Shown here piece after piece: positions 36,901 to 45,289 of a DNA stretch of 64,000 bases. This DNA is from Mesodorylaimus sp. YZB2_4 (taxonomy: Eukaryota; Nematoda; Enoplea; Dorylaimida; Dorylaimidae), in NCBI GenBank assembly GCA_030248295.1, contig JASANH010000833.1:62001-126000 (forward strand), read 5' to 3'. The first letter of the stretch is position 1. Each line of letters starts with the position of its first letter. The translations under genes were made by a program, and so were the position numbers. A model generated the notes under the pieces. It had not been told where the DNA came from. It did not search any database and worked only from the letters and a program-made list of their open reading frames with translations.

Positions 36901-37621
36901 CAAAAAAGGTTTTTCAGAAGAAAGACTAAACAGTATGTTGGGAATTGATCTTTTCCAATGTGAACCAGTTATTACATCAGAAGCAGAATGGAGAAGACGT
37001 ATACCACTAGGTCGTACTGGTAGAGGCGACGGTGACAGTGACGACGGTGACGATGATGATCAAAATCAACCACCTCGTACAAGAAGTTGTCCACCACGGC
37101 CCCCACCACCACCACCACGACCACTACCGCAATCATCTACCCGTCGGGAATCACCACTTATATCAATTGATGACATATATAATATAAACAATGCATCAAC
37201 TCAAGTACTTAGACCAGTAACACAACAACCACAAAGAGGAATGTTTGAAACAACTCAAGTACTTAGACCAGTATCACAACCACCACAAAGAGGAATGTTT
37301 GAAACAACTCAAGTACTTAGACCGGCACAACAAACAACTCAAGCATGTCCACCACAGCCATATAGAGGAATGTTTGACACAACTCAAATACTTAGACCAA
37401 CATGTCCACCACAACCACAGCCACAGCCACAACAATCATGTCCACCACAGCCACAGCCACAGCCACAGCCACAGCCACAACCATCATGTCCACCACAGCC
37501 ACAGCCACAACCACAGCCACAACTACAACAATCATGTCCACCACAGCCATATATAGGACCGACATTTTCGCCTAGAAACCCAGTTCGTATGGAGCAGCCC
37601 CAAAAAAAAAACCTGAGTTAA
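33965..37621 (+). CDS. A10: Major core protein precursor, A10 (P4a)-like; zero-frame part
   Basis: 1218 codons starting in CATATAAATGG, a strong late promoter. The position, divergent from the A11-like gene and close to the A12-like gene, is that of A10, which encodes the P4a core precursor (891 residues in vaccinia). Three Gly-Gly sites (LGGY at 122-123, TGGSS at 420-421, VGGSI at 750-751) are possible processing points. The C-terminal 170 residues turn into Pro/Gln/Cys-rich repeats (SCPPQPQPQP units and TTQVLRP units). The ORF ends at 37621 just after an A10 run. The coding sequence continues in the -1 frame (next entry). The family call rests on position, size class and context. Confidence 0.65.
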   Translation: MAENIVEYLSDTYPFYTKKDNELYKFMKNSYIHPLDLILSDLKYEDNVVLGKNYTTIQFLLNSVYNSQLFKKFLNERDDIFEYGAEIPNNFSQQQFKNLPLNTQKFINLRTSLPDHYSKILGGYPNVSGKIKLYSSDNNMTLLHYPLNLKMFKNADTLVKTMLNNYDERKEILMYPFIKTFVDIQNISKYKNNENVTKFNSFKFKYPELYDETNIKYSENEDLEKIIVWFLSNKPTKSWDSIKYSLSKVVSMLPKNSVLVDTDIFENTGDNFFKDATNSQITSTKNVTFYPNDYGVYEFKLKDKALSSEDKQMIRLYAKKFIYEYGNETEFDPELELAIFNSGKESLKQLIPEYTKTIKNNDLQAVFYGYKQLLGNNNNLTYDLISDNSLRELELADLIFNFYYTFNASQNPDTDPTMTGGSSLSTNCYFWNGIPFEEYSKLDIVTKSLLDNSCYLFGTYENNKDIYSGTLEELLTDSVPVKKVWIEPKLINNKSTFFNLLEEVYMNSEKLSNKFKSIKSFEDYSNDPETSKNIGLTEAGTWIFYKKLLTVENPADVIVLYAYMIFKEKQELKPEEVYNISSNPFEKLLVLILAKLDFTVKVYSYDVDDVTKTVITTMPQFTYENMAEKILKDTSWAMDENSDKMEKMKYAMKKLYKKLSKYVNIGFDLNMLDQARALSYNSETKIVDQRDILEFKIQPMFKYDYEIFKKKIDELLKNNELTTENIALALPKMLQNENKIFSQLFENVVGGSIETDAELARIFRKMVRLQLSRTPGSSVRTTEPSVSDLLPGIDTTRRTTTTTTQEQEIPVENFIFNLFNNLEQRKSISAKDFEEFNRLVKCISYSNLSFDREKIINTLEALNSQLAVSRDLNINVKEDLLFDLLRTTCSKYILENEAMSASIKLIVSIKFLKMLQRKNIFSTYDITNNRFKYYFFIIFREFYKTVNKSNEKILTTTIMSLANKYRLSAAKRDELMNYIKKGFSEERLNSMLGIDLFQCEPVITSEAEWRRRIPLGRTGRGDGDSDDGDDDDQNQPPRTRSCPPRPPPPPPRPLPQSSTRRESPLISIDDIYNINNASTQVLRPVTQQPQRGMFETTQVLRPVSQPPQRGMFETTQVLRPAQQTTQACPPQPYRGMFDTTQILRPTCPPQPQPQPQQSCPPQPQPQPQPQPQPSCPPQPQPQPQPQLQQSCPPQPYIGPTFSPRNPVRMEQPQKKNLS
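37176..37560 (+). repeat. Pro/Gln-rich coding repeats
   Basis: Two nested repeat types are seen. Four copies of a unit encoding TTQVLRP ... RGMF occur at 37196-37400. After them come many CCACAGCCA hexamer-type units encoding PQPQ with interspersed SCPP. They lie inside the A10-like gene. Confidence 0.85.
37601..37620 (+). promoter_or_regulatory. Candidate -1 ribosomal frameshift site
   Basis: C followed by ten A and then CC. Read in the zero frame, codons AAA and AAC at 37607-37612 with the preceding A form the heptamer A AAA AAC, a classic -1 slippery sequence in the correct phase. A zero-frame TAA follows at 37619. Slipping back one base leads into a frame that stays open to 38706. A one-base assembly error in the homopolymer would look the same. 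Confidence 0.5.
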
Positions 37622-38706
37622 AAAGTCCAAGTCCACCCGCACCTAAAGGTCAATGTCCAGCACCGACAGTAGTTCCACAAATAATTAGACCAGAACCAAA
37701 AAGACCAACAATACAGCCGCCTTCACCACCACAATGCCCGCCTCAGTCACCAATTTTAGAATCAACAGTTGTAATTGAAACAATACCTGCAATAGAATAC
37801 GATCCCTGGGTAAAAGCAGCAAATATACAAGACCATAATGAACGTTGTGGACCATTACCAAATATCACAAGTCCAAACATTCTCGATGAACCAATTACTA
37901 TTGACCAATGTCCTCCGCCAATTTGTCCTACAGGAAGTCCAGGTACGTGTCCTCCACCACCAGTTCCAGTCACAATTAAAAATGTATTTCAAAGAGTTAA
38001 TCGACAAATTTGTAGAACAAGTTGTCCTCCGACACTACCAAAAACACCACTACCACTACCAGAAAAAACATCACGGACAAAAAGTTGTCCCAGAGATCCA
38101 GACGATTGGTCTGATGTAACGTTACGTTCACCAAGTTTAAGTTCACCACGATCAGTAGAGTTAACTCCAATAGAAATACTCGATGCAATTCTAGATGAAA
38201 TTTACAATAATTTACAGTCATTCTCGAAAGACTTTATTTGTAAATTACAAAGTATAGGCGACGAATTAGATCTAGTAATTAGTTCTGAAAATGATAACCT
38301 GACTGATAATATGTTACAATCACTGTATAAACTTATTTCCGAGGATCCATCAGAAGTTGCCCAAACTATCAAAGAATTCATTTTAATAACTTATCTAGAA
38401 GGTCGTGATCTAGTACTAGAAAATGACGTTGGTATGTCAATACCAGTAACATCTCCATTAACTTTTATTTCCGCTAGAGAAAGCCCAGAAGAAGACACCA
38501 TAGAAAGCACACTGGACTATTCAGAAATAGAAAGAGAATTAGAAAGAGAATTAGAAGAAGAACTAGAAATAGAAAGACAAATAGAAGAACTAGAACGAGA
38601 ACGAGAACGAGAACGAGAAAGACAAATACCACAAGAAGAACTAGAACGAGAAAGACAAATAGCACAAGAAGAACTAGAACGAGAAATCGAAAACCCGAGT
38701 AGATAG
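37612..38706 (+). CDS. C-terminal extension of the A10-like protein in the -1 frame
   Basis: The frame from CCT at 37612 is open for 364 codons with no stop. It continues the same Pro/Cys-rich style (SCPP, CPPPP, RPEPKRP). It then becomes a helical domain (about 38170-38450) and ends in a very charged Glu/Arg repeat (ELERERERE units, 38520-38690). Its only early ATG is at 38311, and there is no promoter in front of it. The shared composition on both sides of the junction shows it belongs to the same coding sequence as the ORF at 33965, with a total of about 1580 codons. Confidence 0.7.
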   Translation, partial: PELKSPSPPAPKGQCPAPTVVPQIIRPEPKRPTIQPPSPPQCPPQSPILESTVVIETIPAIEYDPWVKAANIQDHNERCGPLPNITSPNILDEPITIDQCPPPICPTGSPGTCPPPPVPVTIKNVFQRVNRQICRTSCPPTLPKTPLPLPEKTSRTKSCPRDPDDWSDVTLRSPSLSSPRSVELTPIEILDAILDEIYNNLQSFSKDFICKLQSIGDELDLVISSENDNLTDNMLQSLYKLISEDPSEVAQTIKEFILITYLEGRDLVLENDVGMSIPVTSPLTFISARESPEEDTIESTLDYSEIERELERELEEELEIERQIEELERERERERERQIPQEELERERQIAQEELEREIENPSR

Positions 38707-38782
38707 GTACTTACTTATTTACTACCTATTTTGTAAATTTTTTTAAAATCAAAAATGTAGAAAATGTAAAATATTTGGATAA

Positions 38783-39025
38783 TCATTTATGTCTGTTGGC
38801 AAATAAAGATTTTAAAAACAATTTGGTTATACTTCCAGAATTAAAAAAAAATTCAAATGTTTGATTATATTTAAATTCTCGAGAGCACAAAAAAGTTTTC
38901 GAGTAAAGGTATTCTTCTATTTTTTCGTTGGCATCGCAACCTTCACATTTTTTGTCCGGCTTATCTTCGTGTTCAATTTTAAATTGTATTTGTGAATAGT
39001 TAATTTTGTTTTGATTTGAAAACAT
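38783..39025 (-). CDS. Small late Cys-containing protein
   Basis: 80 residues starting in CTTTTAAATG (late promoter). A CEGC motif (27-30) and one further Cys are present. The rest is Lys/Phe-rich. It has no membrane span. It may bind a metal or take part in redox chemistry. It follows the A10-like extension in convergent orientation. No family is recognised. Confidence 0.5.
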   Translation of the reverse strand: MFSNQNKINYSQIQFKIEHEDKPDKKCEGCDANEKIEEYLYSKTFLCSREFKYNQTFEFFFNSGSITKLFLKSLFANRHK

Positions 39026-39052
39026 TTAAAAGATTGTAGAAAGTAAGAGTTT

Positions 39053-40003
39053 TTACAAATTTATATAATCTTTATAAGCCATTAAATAATTTGAAACGTT
39101 GTGGTTACCAATCGCACAATTTTCATTTAAGCTGTAGAAATTTCTGGGAGTAAAAAAATCGTATTCTACATTTTGGTTGGTTTCAGTGTCATACAAAAGT
39201 GGAGGTATCGAATACTTTATAAAATCAAGTGTGTTTTCTATATTTGCACTCATGGCAGGTTTTGTTAACACAGAGTGATTTTTTTTAATTACTCCCAAGT
39301 CACAAAATCTAGGAGTGCCAGTAGTGACGATTATCATTTTGGACCTAAAAGAGTAAAGGTCTCTATCAAATGAAGTTAGCAAAGCTAACGCTCCACCCAT
39401 ACTGTGACCACAAATACAAATATAAGTATTTTGTGTATACTCTTTTAGGACATTTTCGACAATTTTTTTCCTGATTCGCAGATAGATATTTATGTAACCA
39501 CTGTGACATTTGTCGTCGGCACTAAAAACTTCAGTTGCAAATGTGTTGATTGGTATCTGTTTGATTTTTAACCCGTTGTAAAATTCTTCCTTGGTAGTTG
39601 TTCCTCTAAAAAAAATAAAAATATAATTAATACTTCCGATACTTTTTTTTGTAATGTAGATTAAAGGATAAGTTTCACCTGGTATGCTGATTTTTTCGTA
39701 ATCTGATAATTTTTGTAAATTTGTAAACTCTTCGTTGCTGACGATACTGTACATGTTGGCAATCAAATATTTTTGAAATTCAATCTGGTTCAGTTCAGAT
39801 TTTGTAGTGTCGTAAAGTTTTAATGGATCGATTGTATAGATAAATTTATAAATATCGTCTTTTGTATAGGGAATTATACATTTTTTGAACATGTTGTCAA
39901 CCATACTGCGTCCGTTATTTAAAAAAACTAATAAAAAAATTATTAAAAGTACAATAATAGCCAAAAAGGCAACGATGCCAATGGCTAAATAATTCTGTGC
40001 CAT
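39053..40003 (-). CDS. Class 3 lipase-like hydrolase, membrane-anchored
   Basis: 316 residues. An N-terminal hydrophobic anchor is at about 5-29. The alpha/beta-hydrolase core shows FFRGTTT (oxyanion region) at about 133-139, the nucleophile elbow GHSMGGA at about 200-206, an Asp about 55 residues later (RFCDLG), and a likely catalytic His in GNHNVS near the C-terminus. Class 3 lipases cut triacylglycerols or phospholipids. Lipase-like genes occur sporadically in poxviruses. The start lies in CTAATAAATGG, so the enzyme is made late and could be part of the virion membrane. Confidence 0.8.
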   Translation of the reverse strand: MAQNYLAIGIVAFLAIIVLLIIFLLVFLNNGRSMVDNMFKKCIIPYTKDDIYKFIYTIDPLKLYDTTKSELNQIEFQKYLIANMYSIVSNEEFTNLQKLSDYEKISIPGETYPLIYITKKSIGSINYIFIFFRGTTTKEEFYNGLKIKQIPINTFATEVFSADDKCHSGYINIYLRIRKKIVENVLKEYTQNTYICICGHSMGGALALLTSFDRDLYSFRSKMIIVTTGTPRFCDLGVIKKNHSVLTKPAMSANIENTLDFIKYSIPPLLYDTETNQNVEYDFFTPRNFYSLNENCAIGNHNVSNYLMAYKDYINL

Positions 40004-40020
40004 TTATTAGATAGAAAAGT

Positions 40021-41127
40021 TTAGTTTTCGATTTCCATCCATGAATTGATTTTTTTTGACAAAGCTTTTGTAATCATTCCGTTGTTGTCACTGATTTCTT
40101 TTTCCAAAAGTAAAAGATTGTATACTTTACAAAGTGTATACAAAAAGTCAGAAAGTGATTTGATATTTTTAACGTAGATGTTGTTTTTTGAGCAAAAAAT
40201 TTTTTTTTTACACCTAATTGGTAAATTGATTTCAAATATTTTACAGCTGTAGCTGAGAATAAAATTGTCTAATTGTATTTCTGGAATTGTTAAATCGATT
40301 TCAAATTTTTTTAAAATTTTCAAAAGATTGTTGACAGTAATTTCGATGGTCGAAGTTTTAGAAAGTAAAATTTGTATGATGTTGTCGAAGATGATCACAA
40401 TCGTACTATCAAAAAATACCAACACAATCGTGCTAGACATTGTAAATCTTTGATTGATAATTATTTTTTCGTCTTCAATTTCCAAGTTGTATCGATACTT
40501 TAGGTTGTAAGTGTATTTGTTTTTAAATTCTAAAGACGAATACTCGATGCTACTGTTGGGTTTTCTATTTAAAATATTTAATCTGGTCGACTTGGTTTTG
40601 TTGGTGTTACAGTGTGTGTTTTTCCACTGCACATACGAAATTTTTACTTTTTTATTTTTTTTATTGACAAATTTGTTGACTGTGTTGGGTACATTTTTCA
40701 AGTAGGAAATCAGATTGTTTGTGTTTTCATTAGCTTGTAAAATATTAAAAGATATCAAATCTTCAATACCGTATGTGGTACCAGTAGTAGTACTACTTGT
40801 AGCAATCGTACTACTAGTCGAACTGATGGTGTTTTTATCAAAAAATTCGTCAATTGTCGAGTTATAAAGTTGAGGATTAATAAAAATTCCACTGATTGAT
40901 TTTTTGGCGATTGTCTTTTTAAATTTAATTTCTTTAATTAAATCTTCACCAATTCCTAATTTTGTCCAAGTTGTACTAGCTGTTAATTTTTTAAAAATTG
41001 TATCGTAAATTGTAGGAGTAGACAAAAGTGTAAAATTTAAAATTCTTTTATTTAAGTTGAACATGGATAAACAATTTAAAATAAAATACAACTCTATAAA
41101 GGTTTCGTTTAAATTATTCTTTTCCAT
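40021..41127 (-). CDS. A23: Intermediate transcription factor VITF-3 large subunit (A23-like)
   Basis: 368 residues, against 382 in vaccinia A23. The order of features matches: an N-terminal helical part, a LISYLKN ... KKVKISYVQWK segment near the middle, then TIVLVFFDSTIVIIF followed by IQILLSK, and a C-terminal IKSLSDFLY segment. A23 with A8 forms VITF-3, which activates intermediate genes. The two contain TATA-binding-protein-like folds. Its partner may be the partial gene at 63726. A Ser/Thr-rich insert at about 103-118 is specific to this virus. Confidence 0.7.
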   Translation of the reverse strand: MEKNNLNETFIELYFILNCLSMFNLNKRILNFTLLSTPTIYDTIFKKLTASTTWTKLGIGEDLIKEIKFKKTIAKKSISGIFINPQLYNSTIDEFFDKNTISSTSSTIATSSTTTGTTYGIEDLISFNILQANENTNNLISYLKNVPNTVNKFVNKKNKKVKISYVQWKNTHCNTNKTKSTRLNILNRKPNSSIEYSSLEFKNKYTYNLKYRYNLEIEDEKIIINQRFTMSSTIVLVFFDSTIVIIFDNIIQILLSKTSTIEITVNNLLKILKKFEIDLTIPEIQLDNFILSYSCKIFEINLPIRCKKKIFCSKNNIYVKNIKSLSDFLYTLCKVYNLLLLEKEISDNNGMITKALSKKINSWMEIEN

Positions 41128-41146
41128 AAATTGTTAACAGTATAAA

Positions 41147-41467
41147 ATGATTGTTGAAATTATCGTAGTAGTCGAGATAGTAGTGATTATTATTTTACTG
41201 ATTCTTTTTTTTCAGACAGAGTTCTTTTTTTATATCAACCTACTTAGACCAAACTTTTATACAGAAGCCGAAAAAAAAGAATTAAAGCAAATGGCTTCGA
41301 TTGTAAATTTAATAAAAAAAACAACAATCAAATGTTCAGACGATCCAACAAATACAAAAGTTATCGTCGGTTACCTCGACAACACCAACAGCACTGGTAA
41401 AGATTTGCTCGGTAAAGAAATCCAATTCAAAACAAGAGAAGACTGTTTAAAAATTTTTCCCAACTGA
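41147..41467 (+). CDS. N-anchored entry-complex-type protein, A28/A21-like
   Basis: 106 residues with a long hydrophobic anchor (about 3-29) and two Cys (63 and 100). The C-terminal FKTREDC pattern resembles FTKKEDC in the adjacent A28-like protein. The two could therefore be tandem paralogues. Poxvirus entry-fusion proteins A21 and A28 share this N-anchored, disulfide-bonded layout. The anchor is preceded by TATAAAATG. Confidence 0.5.
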   Translation: MIVEIIVVVEIVVIIILLILFFQTEFFFYINLLRPNFYTEAEKKELKQMASIVNLIKKTTIKCSDDPTNTKVIVGYLDNTNSTGKDLLGKEIQFKTREDCLKIFPN

Positions 41468-41470
41468 TAA

Positions 41471-41893
41471 ATGAATCTTTTTTTGTTAATTTTTGCGATT
41501 GCGGGCTTTGTATTTATGTTCTTCCAATTATGGTACTACTACGAAAACTACAACTACATTGAAAAATTTAACTCTTTGTATGGTAACTTGGAATTTTTAA
41601 AAACTGCAGACACACAGTTTTTAATAGATCCTGTAATTTATGATCCAAATTTGTCACAAACGGCTACAACAAAAACAAAATGGAGATGTGTAGAACAAAC
41701 AACTAACATTTATTACGCAATTTCTGAAACACAGGGATTTATCGACGACAAAAATCGACCACTTTTTCCAAAATCATTTACAAAAAAAGAAGATTGTTAT
41801 CGTGAAATTTTTTCTGCACCTCCAAACAATTTCTATTTTCCAGCTGACCCAGACCAAATTAATTTATTCAAACAATTAATCGCCAAAGCTTGA
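41471..41893 (+). CDS. A28: Entry-fusion complex protein A28-like
   Basis: 140 residues, like vaccinia A28 (146). An N-terminal anchor (2-23) is followed by YYYENYNYIEKFN, then KWRCV (Cys73) and KSFTKKEDC (Cys109). This matches the A28 order of YENY-like, KWRCV-like and C-terminal Cys elements. A28 is essential for membrane fusion. Vaccinia A28 has two disulfides in the ectodomain, whereas only two Cys are seen here, allowing one. The start lies in CTGATAAATG (late). Confidence 0.8.
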   Translation: MNLFLLIFAIAGFVFMFFQLWYYYENYNYIEKFNSLYGNLEFLKTADTQFLIDPVIYDPNLSQTATTKTKWRCVEQTTNIYYAISETQGFIDDKNRPLFPKSFTKKEDCYREIFSAPPNNFYFPADPDQINLFKQLIAKA

Positions 41894-41916
41894 TCCTATA
41901 AAATGTTTGTAAATAA

Positions 41917-42297
41917 ATGAACATCACAGTCGCCAATGCTTTAATTTTAATTTTAAACATTATAATTTCACAGTGTATTTTTGTAAGTGCTTCATTTCTG
42001 ATTGACATGATCAACACCTTCCTCAGTAGAAACATTTACTACAGACTAGATCGAAATTCATTTTTTTATAGAAATTCAATCTATATCTACCCAGTACTTA
42101 GTATTATTTTTTTTATTTCGTTTGGGTTGATATGTTTCAACATCGTAACAAACATCAAAACTACCGCTAAAGAAGAAGAACTTGCCAAAATAAAGAAAAC
42201 TTTAAATGAAACAATCGATAAAAACAACTTTTTGAAGGCAATCAAACACTACGTAGACTACCACGATAAAGTTGCCCAGTCACAAGTTGCAGGTTGA
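41917..42297 (+). CDS. Two-span late membrane protein
   Basis: 126 residues with hydrophobic segments at about 5-30 and 54-78 and a charged helical C-terminal domain. The start lies in GTAAATAAATG (late). It follows the A28-like gene in a run of four + strand genes from 41147 to 43848. No family is recognised. Confidence 0.6.
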   Translation: MNITVANALILILNIIISQCIFVSASFLIDMINTFLSRNIYYRLDRNSFFYRNSIYIYPVLSIIFFISFGLICFNIVTNIKTTAKEEELAKIKKTLNETIDKNNFLKAIKHYVDYHDKVAQSQVAG

Positions 42298-42324
42298 AGA
42301 TTATTAAAATTTGATCGTAAGTAA

Positions 42325-43848
42325 ATGTCTTCTCAAAGTTTTTTGCTATACGAAGTAATTAAAAAAGTTTTAACTTATTCGAACAACTTGGAATTTTTAA
42401 AAACATTGAATTTAGACGAAGATTTAGAAATTTTGTATTCTGTTTTTTATATCGAAAAAGACCAAGAATTAATTACTAAAATCTCAGAACTTTCTGGAGA
42501 CGAAACAGAAGACGCCACAAAAATTAAAAAAATCGTTTCGATTATTTTATCTAAAAATTACCTAAATGAAATCCAACTAGGAACACTTTCTTATTTGTAT
42601 GGCTCGAAGGCTACTTTAAAAAGTGTCTACAACTTGGCCAATGAGTTAGACAAACAACAACTTTTAAAATATTATATTGAGATTTTAATTTACCTACGTA
42701 AAAAAACTCATATCCTGGCATTGATTAAAAAATGTTCGGAAAGTCTAAATGAGGACGTGAAAAACAATGCAATTTACCGACAAAAATTTCTTGACATCAT
42801 CAGCAATTTGTACTCGTACAAAGATCCAAAATTTTTGGCTAATATTTTGGATTGCTTTCTTGATGTAAAATTTGTAGAATACGTAGAAAACGAAATTATT
42901 AAAAAAAATATTATTGCTTCAGTACCACTTACAAAGTCACTGTTGGAAAATACTTCACCAGAAAAGGACAAAACTGGAAATATTTTAAACACGTTGACTA
43001 AAAATTTACACAAGATTTTTTTTGCAAAATTTGTAGGAACGTTGACAACTCAGAAAACTTTAAATGGACTTCTTTCTGACTACTTAAACGATGTACTCGG
43101 CAACTCTGAACTATTCACTATTTTATTTAATAAATTAGATTCTTACACTAAGAACAACCCAACCAAATACAAATATTGTCTGAAAATTAAACCAGTTAAT
43201 ACTTTACAGGAGGTAAGAAATTCAGACAAAGACTGGGATATTAGGTGGGACGAAAAATTAATTACTCCAGAATTTTATATTGAAAACATTAAATCCTACC
43301 ATGTTAAAAAACAAATTAAAACAATTTTTTTGTGTCTTACTGATTTGATGTTGAGATCAAATGTAACTAAAGCCAATGATGTAAACAGCTATTTGTATAT
43401 GAACAAATTAAGTAGTGAAGATTTTGTTAATCGAAAAATAAAAGATAAAGAATTACACAAAAAACTAATGACGATCATTGACGATCTTCATAAATTTAGT
43501 CAAAATATTAATTTACCAGAAATAATCACGTATATCGTTAACAACATTGACATGTTGGAAGATTTACTGGAAAACAACATGACCGAATTGGTATTTATGT
43601 ATTTAGAGGAATGTCAAATATTAAACGCCGAACTTTGTGAAAAACTTACTAAGCATCTGGATTATTTGTTTTCGTCTTTTTTCATGATAATAATTAAATT
43701 TATTAAAAGTACTCTGGTCACAAACAAAGCAAGCTTAGACAATGTTTTGTCGATTGCCACCAGTCTTAACAACGGAATTTCAAATCTTGTAAAACAATTT
43801 ACAGAAGAATCAAACAAACAAAATATTAAAACAATCAAAGCTAAATAA
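42325..43848 (+). CDS. Unknown 507-residue helical late protein
   Basis: The start lies in GTAAGTAAATG (late). The whole protein is Leu/Lys/Glu-rich and helical, without membrane spans or catalytic motifs, as in proteins of virion-assembly or scaffold type. The composition allows HEAT-like helical repeats. By size it could correspond to poxvirus E6, but no motif supports that. Confidence 0.6.
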   Translation: MSSQSFLLYEVIKKVLTYSNNLEFLKTLNLDEDLEILYSVFYIEKDQELITKISELSGDETEDATKIKKIVSIILSKNYLNEIQLGTLSYLYGSKATLKSVYNLANELDKQQLLKYYIEILIYLRKKTHILALIKKCSESLNEDVKNNAIYRQKFLDIISNLYSYKDPKFLANILDCFLDVKFVEYVENEIIKKNIIASVPLTKSLLENTSPEKDKTGNILNTLTKNLHKIFFAKFVGTLTTQKTLNGLLSDYLNDVLGNSELFTILFNKLDSYTKNNPTKYKYCLKIKPVNTLQEVRNSDKDWDIRWDEKLITPEFYIENIKSYHVKKQIKTIFLCLTDLMLRSNVTKANDVNSYLYMNKLSSEDFVNRKIKDKELHKKLMTIIDDLHKFSQNINLPEIITYIVNNIDMLEDLLENNMTELVFMYLEECQILNAELCEKLTKHLDYLFSSFFMIIIKFIKSTLVTNKASLDNVLSIATSLNNGISNLVKQFTEESNKQNIKTIKAK

Positions 43849-43849
43849 A

Positions 43850-43935
43850 ATTTAGTTATTATTTAGTTACTATTTAGTTATTATTTAGTTATTATTTAGT
43901 TACTATTTAGTTATTATTTAGTTATTATTTAATAT
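43850..43935. repeat. 11-bp tandem repeat at convergent gene ends
   Basis: About seven and a half copies of ATTTAGTTATT (with ACT variants) lie between the genes ending at 43848 and 43953. Confidence 0.9.
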
Positions 43936-43952
43936 TTTTGTATTTGCAGTTT

Positions 43953-45272
43953 TTAAAAAGGTGACAACTTTTTTGTAGTAATCTTTCTATCTTTGATAAT
44001 CACCAACCAGAAAAAAACTGCAAGTGCAAAAAAAATTAAGAAAAGTGGGATATTAAAAAGTGAACCAAATGTTTGTATTTGATCAAATTCTTCAACTTTT
44101 GATTCGATTTTTTGCTCACTTAAAATTTCAATGTCTGCTTCTTCGTCTTTGTCAGTGCAATTATTTACCAATATTAAAGAAGAATTATTAATATTTAAAT
44201 TTGAAATGTTTAATTCACACAATTTGTACTTACAAAAAGTTTTTTTTGTAAATCCTTGATCAGTCGAGATCCATTTAGATTCTATTTCTTTGTCGTTGTC
44301 AAAACAAGGTCTGTACCAACATTCAAACGGACCAGCAGTAGTAACTTGTTTGGCAAATTTGGTTTCTACTTCGTTTTGTAAAGTTTTTAGGTAACACTCA
44401 CATCTTTCTCCGCCACCATTAGTCGTACAAGCTTTATGCAGTGACTGATCACAGTAAAAACCAACATTTTCTTTTCTGGCTTTAGCACAAAAAATTGAAC
44501 AAACATCCTTTAAACGATTCTGGTAGTCTGAACAGAAAGACGAGTAGATTTCTAATGGATGTGCTGGATCTGAAGCAGTTTCCAACCAATTAATACAAGC
44601 AGGATGCTCGTAGTTGTTGGCCGGACAAAACTGTTTGTAAAAGATTACACAATTTTTTTTATCTTTTAAGAACGGATTGCCAGGAGACACAGTGTCGAGT
44701 TTTTCACCCAAACAGGCATCTTTGATTTCTGAGAGTGCAAAAAAATTATCAATTCTTTTGAGAACACACACCTTTTCACAAGGTCGTAACCCACCATTAT
44801 TCAAAGGCCTACCAAGAAAGTCTTCGAAATATTTCTGGGCGTTAATAAGTCTTTCCAGTCCCTTTTCTGAGTTTTCATTAATTTTTAATCCTGGTAAAGC
44901 TTTGATTGTATACGAGCCATCTGCAATTGAACGATAACTTTCAAAATAGAATTTTTTATTTGGGTGATCTTTGATTAAATTTACACATCTTCCATATGTA
45001 GAGTAGTAAGTAATTGGTAACGAGTCTTCCGATGTTGATATAGGAATAAATATGCTAGGAAAATAGTCAACCATACAAAAATTAGTCTCGAGTTCATATG
45101 GTAAATTTGAAACGTCAAAATTTGAAACGTCAAAACTTCCTTCTTTAGTCTCGATTACATCAAAAATGTAGTCTTTGTCCTCGGTGAGTCTTCTTATATT
45201 TATTTGATTACGATTTCTATAAGTGTCGGAATAATCAATTGATTCTAGAAACGGGTAGTATGGATCTGTCAT
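43953..45272 (-). CDS. Entry-fusion complex protein of the A16/G9 family (Cys-rich)
   Basis: 439 residues with more than 20 cysteines in the ectodomain and a transmembrane segment at about 408-428. An ECWYRPC motif near residue 320 is the C-W-x2-P-C type element of the A16/G9/J5 family. The many Cys would be paired by the viral cytoplasmic disulfide pathway, whose glutaredoxin-like member is the adjacent gene at 45290. It begins Met-Thr-Asp and lacks the Met-Gly needed for the N-myristate that A16 and G9 carry in vaccinia. It is the larger relative of the protein at 13011. Confidence 0.7.
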   Translation of the reverse strand: MTDPYYPFLESIDYSDTYRNRNQINIRRLTEDKDYIFDVIETKEGSFDVSNFDVSNLPYELETNFCMVDYFPSIFIPISTSEDSLPITYYSTYGRCVNLIKDHPNKKFYFESYRSIADGSYTIKALPGLKINENSEKGLERLINAQKYFEDFLGRPLNNGGLRPCEKVCVLKRIDNFFALSEIKDACLGEKLDTVSPGNPFLKDKKNCVIFYKQFCPANNYEHPACINWLETASDPAHPLEIYSSFCSDYQNRLKDVCSIFCAKARKENVGFYCDQSLHKACTTNGGGERCECYLKTLQNEVETKFAKQVTTAGPFECWYRPCFDNDKEIESKWISTDQGFTKKTFCKYKLCELNISNLNINNSSLILVNNCTDKDEEADIEILSEQKIESKVEEFDQIQTFGSLFNIPLFLIFFALAVFFWLVIIKDRKITTKKLSPF

Positions 45273-45289
45273 TTTTTGTAGGTTAATAA

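Noticed and set aside
37245..38119. His-rich and Gln/His ORFs in other frames of the Pro/Gln repeats (37245-37556 and 37838-38119)
   Set aside because: They arise from reading CCACAG-type repeats in the wrong frame and have no promoter.
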